Below, one piece after another: positions 25,649-34,451 of a stretch of DNA of 64,000 nt. A program made the translations under genes and the position numbers. Position 1 is the stretch's first letter. Every line of letters starts with the position of its first letter. The notes below the pieces were generated by a model. The model did no database searches. It had not been told where the DNA came from and saw nothing but the letters and a program-made list of their open reading frames with translations. Origin of the DNA: Sphingobium sp. (GTDB lineage Bacteria > Pseudomonadota > Alphaproteobacteria > Sphingomonadales > Sphingomonadaceae); contig SPEL01000002.1 in the NCBI GenBank assembly GCA_009360885.1, forward strand, positions 558,001 to 622,000, in the 5' to 3' direction.

Positions 25649-27976
25649 TCAGAATTGCTTCTTAACAGAGACAGCCCATTCACGCGGGCGACCAATGGAG
25701 CTATATCCCGTGCCAGACAGTGCATAAACCGACGTAAACCGGTAGCCTTCATAATATTTATCAAAAATATTCTGCACTTCGAGGGATACAGACAAGTCCT
25801 CATTCGCATTGCGCCACGTCAGGCGCGCATTCCCCAAGATGTATGAGTCATAATAGTCCAGCACAGGCGGGTTAATTACACGATCAGCACGACGCTTGCC
25901 GGTATAGGCCAGGTCAAACCTGGGGGTAATAGAACCGGATTCACCCATATCAGCGCGATATTGGATACCTACGCTCCATTTCCATTTCGGTGTAACGATC
26001 GGATCATTGAGCGTATAGTTACCACCCACTGCGGGGGAAATCTTTTTCCACTCACCGTCAAGGAAGCTGACAGAAGCATCAATATCCAGCCCTTCAACCG
26101 GGTAAGCATTCACTTCCAGTTCGACACCGCGAATCTGACCATCGCCAGCATTTTTCATGACAGCACAAGGATCCGACGAAGGCGGCGTAACTGCCGAACA
26201 ATCAGCCAAAGGAAGCTGAATGTCCTTATAATCATTGATGAAGCCAGAGAGATTAAGCCGCAGCTTACGATCCAGCAAATCTGTCTTCAGGCCAATTTCA
26301 TAGGCCGTCAGTGTTTCCGGCTCAAACGCACCATTAATCGCCTGCGCAGCGTTAAAGGGACGGGCACTAACCCCACCGCCCTTAAAGCCGGTCGAAACGG
26401 TCACATAGGCAAGGACTTCTGGCGAGAAACGATAGTCAGCTGATAAACGCCAGTCGACACGGTTCCCCTTATAGTTTGCCGTCAAACCATCTAACTGACC
26501 AAGAAAGCTGCTGACGGTTCCATCCAGATTTTTACGAACGAACGTATAGTCTTTGCTTTCTTCGGTATAACGAATGCCGCCGGTCAGAGTCAGGTTTTCA
26601 ACCGGGCGGACAAAGACGGTCCCGAATACTGCCTTGGAATCGGCGTTAACCGGGTCATTACCCATGAACTGCAGATTATACCCCGGAGCGATGTAACGCA
26701 CATCCTGCATAGTATAATAAGTAGACCGCTGGTCAGAATAGAAACCGCCGACGGTGAAATCGACATTATCGCCAATCTTGCCATTCAGGCGCAGTTCCTG
26801 ACTGACAAACCAGAACTTCAGATCATTAAAGCCCTGTCCGATTTCCACCAAATCAGGCGTAAAGTCATCATCCGTGCCCCATTTCTGGCGATATTGACGG
26901 TAAGCCGTAATCGACTGGATGTTGAGGCTATCTGACAGGCCGATGGTCATATTACCAGCCACACCCCAGCCCTCGAACTTCAGGCGATTGGGCATTGTAT
27001 AAGCCTGATTCAACTGCCCTGCTGCCGGGGCGTAGAAATTGGCATAGGTACAGAAACGACCGCAAATATATTGCTGCATATCGGGCCGGGCATAAGTCAG
27101 CACGTCAGCGGCGTTGGTACGATCTTCTTTTGTATAATCGCCAGTGATAGTGATATCAAAATTATCACTCGGATTATAGCGGACAGAGGCCTTTACGCCT
27201 GCGTAGTTACGCTCACCCAGCTTATCGATAACACAATTTGCCGATGTATTAGGAAGGCGGGATATACCCTGTGCATTGCCGGGGTTAGCGCATCCATAAT
27301 CGACCTGATCGACATAGCCTTTCTGGCTCTTATACACGCCGGAAATACGACCATAAAGATCTTCTGCCAGCACGAAATTAGCAGCACCGCGCAAATCAAT
27401 ACGGTTACGGCTGCCATAAGCGGCCTCGAACCAGCCGCTATTCTCGTTAGATGGCTTTTTCGAGAACAGCTTGATCGCGCCACCGATGGAGTTACGACCC
27501 GTCAGCGTTCCCTGCGGACCACGCAAAACCTCGACACGGTCAAGGTCAAGAAGATCGAAAATACCGCCGGTCAGCGTCGCATAATAAACATCGTCAATAT
27601 ACATGCCAACGCCCGGTTCATAGGCCGGGTTAAAGTCATATTGTCCAACGCCGCGAATGGACGCAGCCATGGACGAACCAAAGGAACCACTCATCGTTGT
27701 CAATGTTACGTTAGGGGCCTGCGCCGCCACCTGAGACAAATCCGTCTGGTTGCGCGATTCTAGCAAACCGGCGTCCATCGCTGTGATCGCCAGAGGCGTA
27801 TCCTGCAAGCGCTGTTCACGGAACTGTGCGGTCACCACGATATCTGCATGACCACCGGATGCCGCGCCTTCTGCCTGTGCATGTGCAACGCCCAGAGACG
27901 CAACCAGCACTGTGGAAGTTGAAACGGAATATAAGAACGCACGCCGCAAGGCTGCAGCCGAAATAGTTCGCATCAT
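25649..27976 (-). CDS. TonB-dependent outer-membrane receptor
   Basis: A 775-residue protein with signal peptide MMRTISAAALRRAFLYSVSTSTVLVASLGVAHAQ, a plug domain (DIVVTAQFREQRLQDTPLAITAM, DLDRVEVLRGPQGTLTGRNSIGGAIKLFSKKP) and a 22-strand-type barrel ending in VSVKKQF with C-terminal Phe. The start at 27976 (ATGATG) has GGAGAGGA directly before it; an ATG at 27997 is less likely. Such receptors take up siderophores or, in sphingomonads, aromatic dimers (for example DdvT in SYK-6). Its place beside the etherase genes suggests the latter. It is followed by a terminator and faces the ADH gene with a long divergent region. Confidence 0.88.
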   Translation of the reverse strand: MMRTISAAALRRAFLYSVSTSTVLVASLGVAHAQAEGAASGGHADIVVTAQFREQRLQDTPLAITAMDAGLLESRNQTDLSQVAAQAPNVTLTTMSGSFGSSMAASIRGVGQYDFNPAYEPGVGMYIDDVYYATLTGGIFDLLDLDRVEVLRGPQGTLTGRNSIGGAIKLFSKKPSNENSGWFEAAYGSRNRIDLRGAANFVLAEDLYGRISGVYKSQKGYVDQVDYGCANPGNAQGISRLPNTSANCVIDKLGERNYAGVKASVRYNPSDNFDITITGDYTKEDRTNAADVLTYARPDMQQYICGRFCTYANFYAPAAGQLNQAYTMPNRLKFEGWGVAGNMTIGLSDSLNIQSITAYRQYRQKWGTDDDFTPDLVEIGQGFNDLKFWFVSQELRLNGKIGDNVDFTVGGFYSDQRSTYYTMQDVRYIAPGYNLQFMGNDPVNADSKAVFGTVFVRPVENLTLTGGIRYTEESKDYTFVRKNLDGTVSSFLGQLDGLTANYKGNRVDWRLSADYRFSPEVLAYVTVSTGFKGGGVSARPFNAAQAINGAFEPETLTAYEIGLKTDLLDRKLRLNLSGFINDYKDIQLPLADCSAVTPPSSDPCAVMKNAGDGQIRGVELEVNAYPVEGLDIDASVSFLDGEWKKISPAVGGNYTLNDPIVTPKWKWSVGIQYRADMGESGSITPRFDLAYTGKRRADRVINPPVLDYYDSYILGNARLTWRNANEDLSVSLEVQNIFDKYYEGYRFTSVYALSGTGYSSIGRPREWAVSVKKQF

Positions 27977-28107
27977 ATCCTCTCCTGATTCAGACATAGC
28001 GACATTCCTTCATGGAACACCTACATGTCAGAACGCCTTCTAAACGAGACGTATCATCAGTAGCGCATACTAATTATTGCCTTGCAAGCGGCTTTTTTGA
28101 AAATGAG

Positions 28108-28134
28108 TTAATTATTTGATTTTAAAATAATTAA
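28108..28134. promoter_or_regulatory. AT-rich palindrome upstream of the TonB receptor
   Basis: TTAATTATTT (28108-28117) and AAATAATTAA (28125-28134) are perfect inverted arms around GATTTTA. About 130 bases upstream of the receptor start. Confidence 0.4.
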
Positions 28135-28177
28135 TTAACAAATCAGCCTTTGTATCAGCTATAAGTAATTGTTATAT

Positions 28178-28194
28178 TGATAAACATATTATCA
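28178..28194. promoter_or_regulatory. Second palindrome in the same region
   Basis: TGATAA-ACATA-TTATCA, perfect 6-bp arms with a 5-bp centre. Candidate regulator site; protein unknown. Confidence 0.35.
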
Positions 28195-28330
28195 GAACTA
28201 ATATCATAGCCAGATCGGGGTTTCATCATAACATCCCAGCCTGCTTCATCCCGGTGGGCGCGGTGCTGCATTCATCAGAAAATCGTCCCCCGTTCTGTTT
28301 ATCAAAAAGGAATGCTCATCCCTCTGAATA

Positions 28331-28345
28331 GGGCCCTGACCCTAG
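28331..28345. repeat. Near-palindromic intergenic motif, copy B
   Basis: GGGCCCTGACCCTAG; its complement CTAGGGTCAGGGCCC matches the left half of the TTAGGGTCAGGACCCTAA consensus. Confidence 0.5.
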
Positions 28346-28457
28346 ATAGCACCATCATTCTCACACCCATCTTCTTCATTATTCATTTGCCCTTATTTCT
28401 CCGCTATGCTCCATGTTCATCCCGGTTCTTCCCCCTAAGCTGGTATGAGAAACAAGC

Positions 28458-29576
28458 ATGACAACCCAAGCTAAAGCCGCCATCTGCCGTGGCCATGACC
28501 ACCCCTTCACCATTGAAAATGTCGAGCTGGATGATCTGCGCCCCGACGAATTACTGGTGCGCATCGTCGCCACCGGCATCTGCCACACCGACCTTGCGGT
28601 AAGGGATGAACAGCTTCCTGTTCCCCTGCCTGTTGTGCTGGGGCACGAAGGCGCAGGCATTGTCGAACGCGTGGGCAGCGCCGTTACCCGCGCCAAACCG
28701 GGCGATAAGGTCATCATGAGCTTCAATAGCTGCGGCACCTGCCCTAGCTGCGAGATTAAAGCGCCGACCTATTGCTATAATTTCTTCCCTTATAACTGGT
28801 CCGGCACGCGCCCTGATGGCAGCCCGGTGATGTTCCAATCTGGCGAGAAGATGAACGCCCATTTCTTTGGTCAATCCTCTTTCGCCACCCATAGCATCGC
28901 GCATGAACTGAACGTGGTGCGTGTGCCCGATGATGCCGCCGACCTGCCGCTGGAACGGCTCGCCCCGCTGGGTTGCGGGCTGATGACAGGTGCGGGCGCG
29001 GTGCTGCGTTCAATGGAAGTACGCGCGGGACTTCCCCTCGTCGTCGTAGGTGCAGGCACCGTTGGTATCGCGGCAATCATGGCCGGGAAAATCGCAGGCG
29101 CAAACCCCATCATCGCCGTGGATATGCATGACAGCCGCCTTGACCTTGCCAGAGAATTGGGCGCGACCCACGCCTTCAACGCCAGAGATGATGCGATGGG
29201 CAAGATCAAAGCCCTCTGCCCATTGGGCGTCGCTTATGCATTCGACACCACCGGCATCAGCAGCGTTATTGAGGGGCTGTTTGAAATCCTCTCCTCCAAG
29301 GGGAAGCTGGGCCTTGTTGGCGCATCCGCCCCGGACGCGATGTTGGAATTTAATGAAAGCTCGCTCATGGGCGGCGGCAAAACCATCATGGGCATATTGG
29401 GCGGAGACAGCGATGTGAACGATTTCATCGTTGAATTGATTCGCTATCATCAGGATGGCCGCTTCCCCTTTGACCGGCTCATCAGCTATTTTGAATTTGA
29501 CCAAATCAACGAAGCTATTGCCGCCAGTGAAAGCGGCGAAGTGGTTAAACCCGTATTGCGGGTGAACGCAGCCTAA
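28458..29576 (+). CDS. Zinc-dependent alcohol dehydrogenase (aryl-alcohol type)
   Basis: A 372-residue class III-like medium-chain dehydrogenase. Catalytic zinc ligands are GICHTDL near residue 38 and GHEGAG near 60; the structural zinc site is SCGTCPSCEIKAPTYC near 94-109; the Rossmann motif is VVVGAGTVGIAAIMAG near 195. It resembles benzyl-alcohol dehydrogenases (XylB/AreB group). NAD-dependent, cytoplasmic, oxidising aryl alcohols to aldehydes. It converges with the flavocytochrome operon and is a plausible next step after alkylphenol hydroxylation. Ends in a clear terminator. Confidence 0.82.
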   Translation: MTTQAKAAICRGHDHPFTIENVELDDLRPDELLVRIVATGICHTDLAVRDEQLPVPLPVVLGHEGAGIVERVGSAVTRAKPGDKVIMSFNSCGTCPSCEIKAPTYCYNFFPYNWSGTRPDGSPVMFQSGEKMNAHFFGQSSFATHSIAHELNVVRVPDDAADLPLERLAPLGCGLMTGAGAVLRSMEVRAGLPLVVVGAGTVGIAAIMAGKIAGANPIIAVDMHDSRLDLARELGATHAFNARDDAMGKIKALCPLGVAYAFDTTGISSVIEGLFEILSSKGKLGLVGASAPDAMLEFNESSLMGGGKTIMGILGGDSDVNDFIVELIRYHQDGRFPFDRLISYFEFDQINEAIAASESGEVVKPVLRVNAA

Positions 29577-29593
29577 CGCGAGCAATAAAAATC

Positions 29594-29625
29594 AGGCGGC
29601 CCGGTTGGTATTGACCGAGCCGCCT
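29594..29625. terminator. Bidirectional terminator between the ADH gene and the flavocytochrome operon
   Basis: AGGCGGC (29594-29600) pairs with GCCGCCT (29619-29625); inside it CGGT pairs with ACCG. Flanked by AAAA on the left and TTCATC on the right. Confidence 0.65.
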
Positions 29626-29647
29626 TCATCACGAACATCTCTCATCC

Positions 29648-29665
29648 TTAGGGTCAAGCTCCTAA
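29648..29665. repeat. Near-palindromic intergenic motif, copy C
   Basis: TTAGGGTCAAGCTCCTAA matches TTAGGGTCAGGACCCTAA at 15 of 18 positions. Its right end overlaps the stop codon of the cytochrome c gene. Confidence 0.45.
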
Positions 29666-30084
29666 CGCTTACGCCCTGCGTTTTTCTTTGCGTTTTGCGC
29701 TATCCAAACGGCCATGGCGTCAATATCTGCATCGCTAATCTCCGCCTTGCGGAACATGGGCATACCGCCCGCCCCCTGCCGCACAAACAGGCGCAGCACA
29801 TCGGCGGTCAGGTCCGTCCTTAGTTCCAGCGCACCGGGCATTTGCCCTTCATAACGCTGCGCCAATATGGCGGTGGCAGGCAGCGTCGGTGAACCATCAA
29901 TACCCGGTCCGGTGCCATGACACGGCGCGCAATTACGTTCAAACACCATATGCCCGCGCTGCGCGACGGACGGCCCCTTGGCAGCAGGCGCAGAGGCAGC
30001 CTTTGCTCCCCAAGGCTGCCCTGACACAGCCGGAATGATGATCGCCAGCGCCAAAGCGGTGGCCCCATAAGCTATCGCCTTCAT
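29662..30084 (-). CDS. Cytochrome c subunit of second flavocytochrome pair (PchC-like)
   Basis: A 140-residue exported monoheme cytochrome c. Start at 30084 (MKAIAYGATALALAIIIPAVSG) overlaps the preceding flavoprotein stop as ATGA; an earlier ATG at 30105 is inside that gene. A signal peptide of about 25 residues is followed by RNCAPCHGTG (CxxCH heme site) and GGMPMFRKAEI with the methionine ligand. Likely electron acceptor of the flavoprotein encoded just upstream, as in p-cresol methylhydroxylase. Last gene of a five-gene overlapping operon. Confidence 0.85.
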   Translation of the reverse strand: MKAIAYGATALALAIIIPAVSGQPWGAKAASAPAAKGPSVAQRGHMVFERNCAPCHGTGPGIDGSPTLPATAILAQRYEGQMPGALELRTDLTADVLRLFVRQGAGGMPMFRKAEISDADIDAMAVWIAQNAKKNAGRKR

Positions 30085-31691
30085 TTGCGGAACCTCTTCG
30101 GCCAAATGCCACCCCGCCCCGGCGCAATAATGCCATTGGGATCGATGGCATCCTTCATCTGTTCATGGAAACGCCGCAGCGCATGATCGCCAAAGGAATA
30201 GCTTGCCGACACAGCATCCTGATAAATAGGCGCAGCACGATAATCCCCCCAGCCATGTTTCGCGGCGACCTCTATCGCCTTACGCATGGACCGATCGACC
30301 ATTGCGTTATGGTCCGGATCTTCCTTCTTCACCGAAGGCGCGAATACCATTTGGAACGCAAATTGAGGCCAGTAAAGCGGCGCTGTCACCGCGCTGAAGA
30401 AGGGCGGCAAGGGGAATTCCCGCAGTGCGTCACACATCACTCGCTGCATTTCATACACCGCCTCACCGCTGCGCGGCAGCACCGGGAAAAAGCCCACATG
30501 GCCGCTATCCCGCACAATTTTCCATATGCCGAGACTGGGGATACCCAGCGCCCCATTGCGGCGAATATGCGTTTTATAGGGCTGACCGGTGTTGAGAAGC
30601 TGTTCCGGCGTGGCGGGCAATGGAAATGCTTCCCCATCCACCGCCTTCGCACCGGGAATGGCGGAAAGAATACGATCTTTCGCATAGGCCCAGTTGGCGG
30701 CGCAGGCAGCCTCTGGCCCATAAAACTGCAATTCCACCTGCCAGCTCGGCAGGCCAGCGGCAGCAGCGGCAGCATCCATCTCGCTTTCCGGCGCGCCCCC
30801 CTGTTTCGTCGCCAGCGCCATGAAATCAGGCTTGGCCAGCAGAGCAGCGAGCGGGTTACTATACACCGCCTCCCCCACGATCATCGCGTCGGAGAGGTAA
30901 TTCACATGCTCCACCAGCGCGATATAGTCCCGCCGTTTCGCCACCGTTATCATACCCGTGCGATAATGTTCCGGCTGCGGATAGAGGCGAAAGCCCATTT
31001 TCGTGACGATGCCAAAATTACCTTGCGCAAACAGGCCCGCCGGGTCCGGCCCGAAGCCGTGGCGATATTCCTGCCATGTTTTGGAATCAGGGAGCGCCCC
31101 CATGCCGGTGCGCATCACCTCGCCATTGGGGAGGACCGCCTCCAGCCCGCAACTCGCGCCAATATGGTCACGATAATAGCCCATGGTATAGCCCACGCCC
31201 CGGTCCAGCGCATTACCCAGTGGACTGCCCCAGCCGGGGTCCGGCACGTCGAGCCAGACCTTCAGGCCGCGTTCCTGTATGTGCCGATACAGATCGAAAT
31301 AGGAAACACCCGGCTCCACCAGCGCGAAATGGCGCTTATCATCGATCTCCAGCACGCGGTTCATGCGCTTTAGGTCAACGACGATGCTGCCCGACACATT
31401 GGGCGACGGCCCGCCATAGCCGAAATTCTTACCCGTTGAGATGGGAAAGAGCGGGATCAAATACCGGTTGGCAATGCGCACAATCGCCTGCACCTGCTCT
31501 ACATCCGCAGGGGCGACGGCGGCACCGGCGCGGCGTTCTTCCTCGGTATCCCAAATGGGGGAGAAGCTATCCCGATAAGGGCCAAGATCATCATCGCTGG
31601 AGAAAACCCAATCCGCACCGATGGCGGCGCGCAACTCGGTAAGGGCCTTATCAAAATCCGCCGCCGATACATTAGGGGGTAGCACCGCCAT
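30081..31691 (-). CDS. FAD-linked oxidase, PchF/vanillyl-alcohol-oxidase family (second copy)
   Basis: A 536-residue flavoprotein. FPISTGKNFGYGGPSPNVSGSIVVDLKRMNRVLEID (around residue 100) is the FAD_binding_4 phosphate loop, LKVWLDVPDPGWGSPLGNALDRGVGYT follows, and GNFGIVTKMGFRLYPQPE ends the domain. Members hydroxylate or oxidise the benzylic carbon of 4-alkylphenols: p-cresol methylhydroxylase, eugenol hydroxylase, vanillyl-alcohol oxidase. A cytochrome c gene overlapping by 4 bases favours the dehydrogenase type over an oxygen-using oxidase. No signal peptide is seen, as in PchF. One base separates it from the Tat protein gene before it. Confidence 0.85.
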   Translation of the reverse strand: MAVLPPNVSAADFDKALTELRAAIGADWVFSSDDDLGPYRDSFSPIWDTEEERRAGAAVAPADVEQVQAIVRIANRYLIPLFPISTGKNFGYGGPSPNVSGSIVVDLKRMNRVLEIDDKRHFALVEPGVSYFDLYRHIQERGLKVWLDVPDPGWGSPLGNALDRGVGYTMGYYRDHIGASCGLEAVLPNGEVMRTGMGALPDSKTWQEYRHGFGPDPAGLFAQGNFGIVTKMGFRLYPQPEHYRTGMITVAKRRDYIALVEHVNYLSDAMIVGEAVYSNPLAALLAKPDFMALATKQGGAPESEMDAAAAAAGLPSWQVELQFYGPEAACAANWAYAKDRILSAIPGAKAVDGEAFPLPATPEQLLNTGQPYKTHIRRNGALGIPSLGIWKIVRDSGHVGFFPVLPRSGEAVYEMQRVMCDALREFPLPPFFSAVTAPLYWPQFAFQMVFAPSVKKEDPDHNAMVDRSMRKAIEVAAKHGWGDYRAAPIYQDAVSASYSFGDHALRRFHEQMKDAIDPNGIIAPGRGGIWPKRFRK

Positions 31692-31692
31692 A

Positions 31693-32142
31693 TCAGCCCC
31701 CCACGCTGGGGTGGGCGGGCGCGATCACCCATTGAATAGCGTCTGTCGCCTGACCATCGTCATCCAGCAGCGGGCGACGCTCAATCACCTTATAGCGATT
31801 GTCCCATGCCAGATGCTCCAGCACAAAGAGCGCATCCGCTTTTGTCACGCCTGCCACCACAAAGCCGGGCTTTTTCCATGCCTGATAGAGCGTATCATAC
31901 CATAAATGCGTGACATCGCCGTCAATCAGATGAAGCGGGGCGCCCTGTGGCATATCCGCGGCGCGCGGCCAGACACGCTGGTCGATCACCCGCAAGTCAA
32001 TGGCAGGAACGGACGCAGCCCATGCCTTCGCAGACATGGATGCGCCGGAAACGCCAAGGGCAGCAGAAGCCAGCCCGCCAGCCTTTAACAGCCCGCGACG
32101 ATTAAGAGAGGGATTGGCAAGAACCGGATTTACCTTCATCAT
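31693..32142 (-). CDS. Small Tat-exported protein of unknown function
   Basis: A 149-residue protein with a twin-arginine signal: NPSLNRRGLLKAGGLASAALGVSGASMSAKAWA. The mature part of about 110 residues (IDLRVIDQRVWPRAADMPQGAPLHLIDGDVTHLWYDTLYQAWKKPGFVVAGVTKADALFVLEHLAWDNRYKVIERR) has no family I recognise. It overlaps the cytochrome gene before it by ATGA and is one base from the flavoprotein after it, so it must be made with both. Tat export implies folding or cofactor loading in the cytoplasm. Perhaps an accessory or maturation factor for the flavocytochromes. Confidence 0.75.
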   Translation of the reverse strand: MMKVNPVLANPSLNRRGLLKAGGLASAALGVSGASMSAKAWAASVPAIDLRVIDQRVWPRAADMPQGAPLHLIDGDVTHLWYDTLYQAWKKPGFVVAGVTKADALFVLEHLAWDNRYKVIERRPLLDDDGQATDAIQWVIAPAHPSVGG

Positions 32143-32600
32143 TTGCGCGCTCCTGATGGCTTGGCCTTTGGCCGCATGGCGTTACGTTTGCCGATGGGGG
32201 CGGAAAGATAGGCCGACAAATCGCCAAGCTGCGCATCGGTGATTTCCGTCTTGCGGAAGGGTGCCATGATGCTGATGCCGCTGCGCACAAACATGCTGAC
32301 GACTTCGGGGGTGAGGTCCGTCCGATCCTCCAGCACGCCGGGCATTTCTCCCTCATATTTCGCGGCCAGCGCGATGGTGCCGGGGCTGGATGGCGCAGAA
32401 CTGTGGCAAGTGGCGCACCATTTATCGAACACCTGCTTACCCGCGATTAGGCGCGCATCCCCCTTTGCCACTCCTTTCGCGGGCGCAGGCGTGGATGTAG
32501 ACTGGGCCGCCGCCCCCGACCTCACCGTCAATGGAACCGTTAGCGCAACGGCCGCCACCGCGACCACAGCGCCGGACAAATAAGAAAAGCGGGCTTTCAT
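32139..32600 (-). CDS. Cytochrome c subunit of first flavocytochrome pair
   Basis: A 153-residue cytochrome c. The N-terminus ARFSYLSGAVVAVAAVALTVPLTVRSGAAAQ is a signal peptide; WCATCHSSAP is the heme-binding CxxCH; a methionine ligand lies in GISIMAPFRKTEI. The ATG overlaps the upstream flavoprotein stop as ATGA. It is related to the cytochrome at 29662 (both share the LAAKYEGEMPGVLEDRTDLTPEVV-like segment), so the two pairs look like a duplication. Acts in the periplasm, passing electrons onward to the respiratory chain. Confidence 0.86.
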   Translation of the reverse strand: MKARFSYLSGAVVAVAAVALTVPLTVRSGAAAQSTSTPAPAKGVAKGDARLIAGKQVFDKWCATCHSSAPSSPGTIALAAKYEGEMPGVLEDRTDLTPEVVSMFVRSGISIMAPFRKTEITDAQLGDLSAYLSAPIGKRNAMRPKAKPSGARK

Positions 32601-34180
32601 GCCTTTTTCTCCCGCAGATGTTTGGGCCAGATGCCATATCGTCCGGCGGACAATATTCCATTAGGGTCCAGCGCGTCCTTGATCGCCTCATTCACCCGAC
32701 GCAGCTTGTGGTTGTTGAAGCTGTAGGTATCCATCACTGCATCCTGAAATGCCGAGGCTGTGCGATATTCACCCCATCCATGGTCGGCGCAGATACGGAT
32801 CAGCTCCTTTACCGCCGCGCGCAGATGGGCGTTCTTTTCCTTATCCTTGTGGATGGGAATGGCCATCACGAGGATGAAGGCACGATACCAGCTCGACACC
32901 GGCGGACTGAATAAGATGACCGGAATATCGAGCTTTTTGCAGGTCTGGCGAATAACCCTGTTCGCCTCCAGAAACCCTTCCGCCGTGCGCGGGATGATAG
33001 GCGAGAACCAGAAATGCCCGTCGGTCGGATCCATATTGGCCTTGTTGCGTGCGCCCATGGCGAACATTTCAAGGCCCGGTATGCCGAAGCTGGGCTTGTG
33101 AATGCGTTCCATATCGTCGGGAGAAAGGGGCAGTTTCACAAAGGCGTTTTCGGTGAAGGTCGCCTCCGGAAAGCGGCTCTTTACATAATCCCACTGGGCG
33201 CGAATCACATTTTCCGGGCCATAGAAGGTCAGGCGGCCAGACCAGCACGGCAGGCCGCTTTCACGCGCCATGCGGTCCATCTCCGCCCCCTCAGGAATTT
33301 CAGGGAAATCAATCGCGGCGCGCCCGCCCTGCATCAGCACCGGCGAACTTAGCCCCGGCATACCGTTGAAGATATTCGCGTTTTCCATCTCACCAAAACG
33401 ATCGAGCAACGGCACCAGATCATCATAGCGCGCCATATGGACGCTGGCGTTCAGATAAGCCTCTGGCTGAGGGAACAACCAGAAGCCCATTTTCGTCACC
33501 ACGCCAAGGCTGGATTGCTTGAACAAGCCATCCAGATTCGGGCCGAAACCATAGCGATATTGTTGCCATGTCTTGGAACCGGGCAAGCCGCCCATGCCGG
33601 TGCGCAGCAATTCCCCATCGGCCATCACCACTTCCATGCCGCAATGGGCCTCAAAATGATTACGATAGCGCGCCGTGGTATAGCCGCCGCCAAAATCTAG
33701 CGCATTACCGACAAGGCTGCCCCAGCCGGGGTCCGGCACGTCAATCCACAGTTTCGAGCCGATATTCTGCAAATGGCGATACATATCGAAATAAGAAACG
33801 CCCGGCTCCACCAGCGCGGATGCGTTGCGTTCATCCACCTCCAGCACCTTATCCATGCGCTTCAAATCCAGCACGACACTGCCGGAATAGACAGGCGCAC
33901 TACCGCCATAGCCGAGGTTCCGACCGGTTGAGATCGGGTAAAGCGGGATAGACCGTTCATTGCAGATACGGACGATTTTCTGCACTTCCTCGGTCGAAGA
34001 AGGCGCAACTGCGGCGGAAGCAACCAGTTCACCCGGCTCTTCCCAGAACAGGGAATAGGCATCCTTATAGAGGTCTACATCGGTATCCTGCGTAAACACC
34101 CAATCCGCGCCAACGGCTGCCTGAAACTCCCCTACCGCGTCGGCAAAAGCCTTCGCCGTCACATTAGACGGTGTACGCAT
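32597..34180 (-). CDS. FAD-linked oxidase, PchF/vanillyl-alcohol-oxidase family (first copy)
   Basis: A 527-residue flavoprotein, clear paralogue of the one at 30081. LYPISTGRNLGYGGSAPVYSGSVVLDLKRMDKVLEVD is the FAD loop, followed by LWIDVPDPGWGSLVGNALDFGGGYT and SSLGVVTKMGFWLFPQPE. It is the first gene of the operon and is preceded by a GGATGA site and, 26 bases upstream, by a perfect palindrome. Probable action: benzylic hydroxylation of a 4-alkylphenol or 4-alkylguaiacol. The two copies may differ in substrate. Confidence 0.86.
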   Translation of the reverse strand: MRTPSNVTAKAFADAVGEFQAAVGADWVFTQDTDVDLYKDAYSLFWEEPGELVASAAVAPSSTEEVQKIVRICNERSIPLYPISTGRNLGYGGSAPVYSGSVVLDLKRMDKVLEVDERNASALVEPGVSYFDMYRHLQNIGSKLWIDVPDPGWGSLVGNALDFGGGYTTARYRNHFEAHCGMEVVMADGELLRTGMGGLPGSKTWQQYRYGFGPNLDGLFKQSSLGVVTKMGFWLFPQPEAYLNASVHMARYDDLVPLLDRFGEMENANIFNGMPGLSSPVLMQGGRAAIDFPEIPEGAEMDRMARESGLPCWSGRLTFYGPENVIRAQWDYVKSRFPEATFTENAFVKLPLSPDDMERIHKPSFGIPGLEMFAMGARNKANMDPTDGHFWFSPIIPRTAEGFLEANRVIRQTCKKLDIPVILFSPPVSSWYRAFILVMAIPIHKDKEKNAHLRAAVKELIRICADHGWGEYRTASAFQDAVMDTYSFNNHKLRRVNEAIKDALDPNGILSAGRYGIWPKHLREKKA

Positions 34181-34205
34181 CCGGTCATCCTCATTTAATT
34201 TTTAT

Positions 34206-34221
34206 TTACACAAACGTGTAA
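34206..34221. promoter_or_regulatory. Candidate TetR operator in the flavocytochrome promoter
   Basis: TTACAC-AAAC-GTGTAA, perfect 6-bp arms with a 4-bp centre, the size and type of many TetR-family operators. It is 26 bases upstream of the leftward flavoprotein start and in the divergent region shared with the tetR gene. Confidence 0.55.
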
Positions 34222-34451
34222 TATGGATTATAGGATGGGGTCAAGCCTGCTGATGTGGATTTGAAATACGCCCCATCATGAAGGTGGGGACAAAGCGTGT
34301 TCCAGGTTTGTAAACTGCATTAGAACCATACTACTATTAGCACTCCTCCTGAATCTGACATTTGTTACGGGCGTCCCCCTCTTATTAAGACGAGCTTCAG
34401 ATTCTGGTCACTAGCTTCGCCCCTTGCAGTATTTTTGGTAGAGTGTCCGTC

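Larger units (their letters stand above)
27977..28457. other. Long divergent region between the TonB receptor and the alcohol dehydrogenase
   Basis: About 480 bases without a gene. It contains two perfect inverted repeats (28108-28134 and 28178-28194), an AT-rich stretch between them, and one copy of the near-palindromic motif (28331-28345). Promoters of both flanking genes should lie here but no confident -35/-10 pair was picked. Confidence 0.6.
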
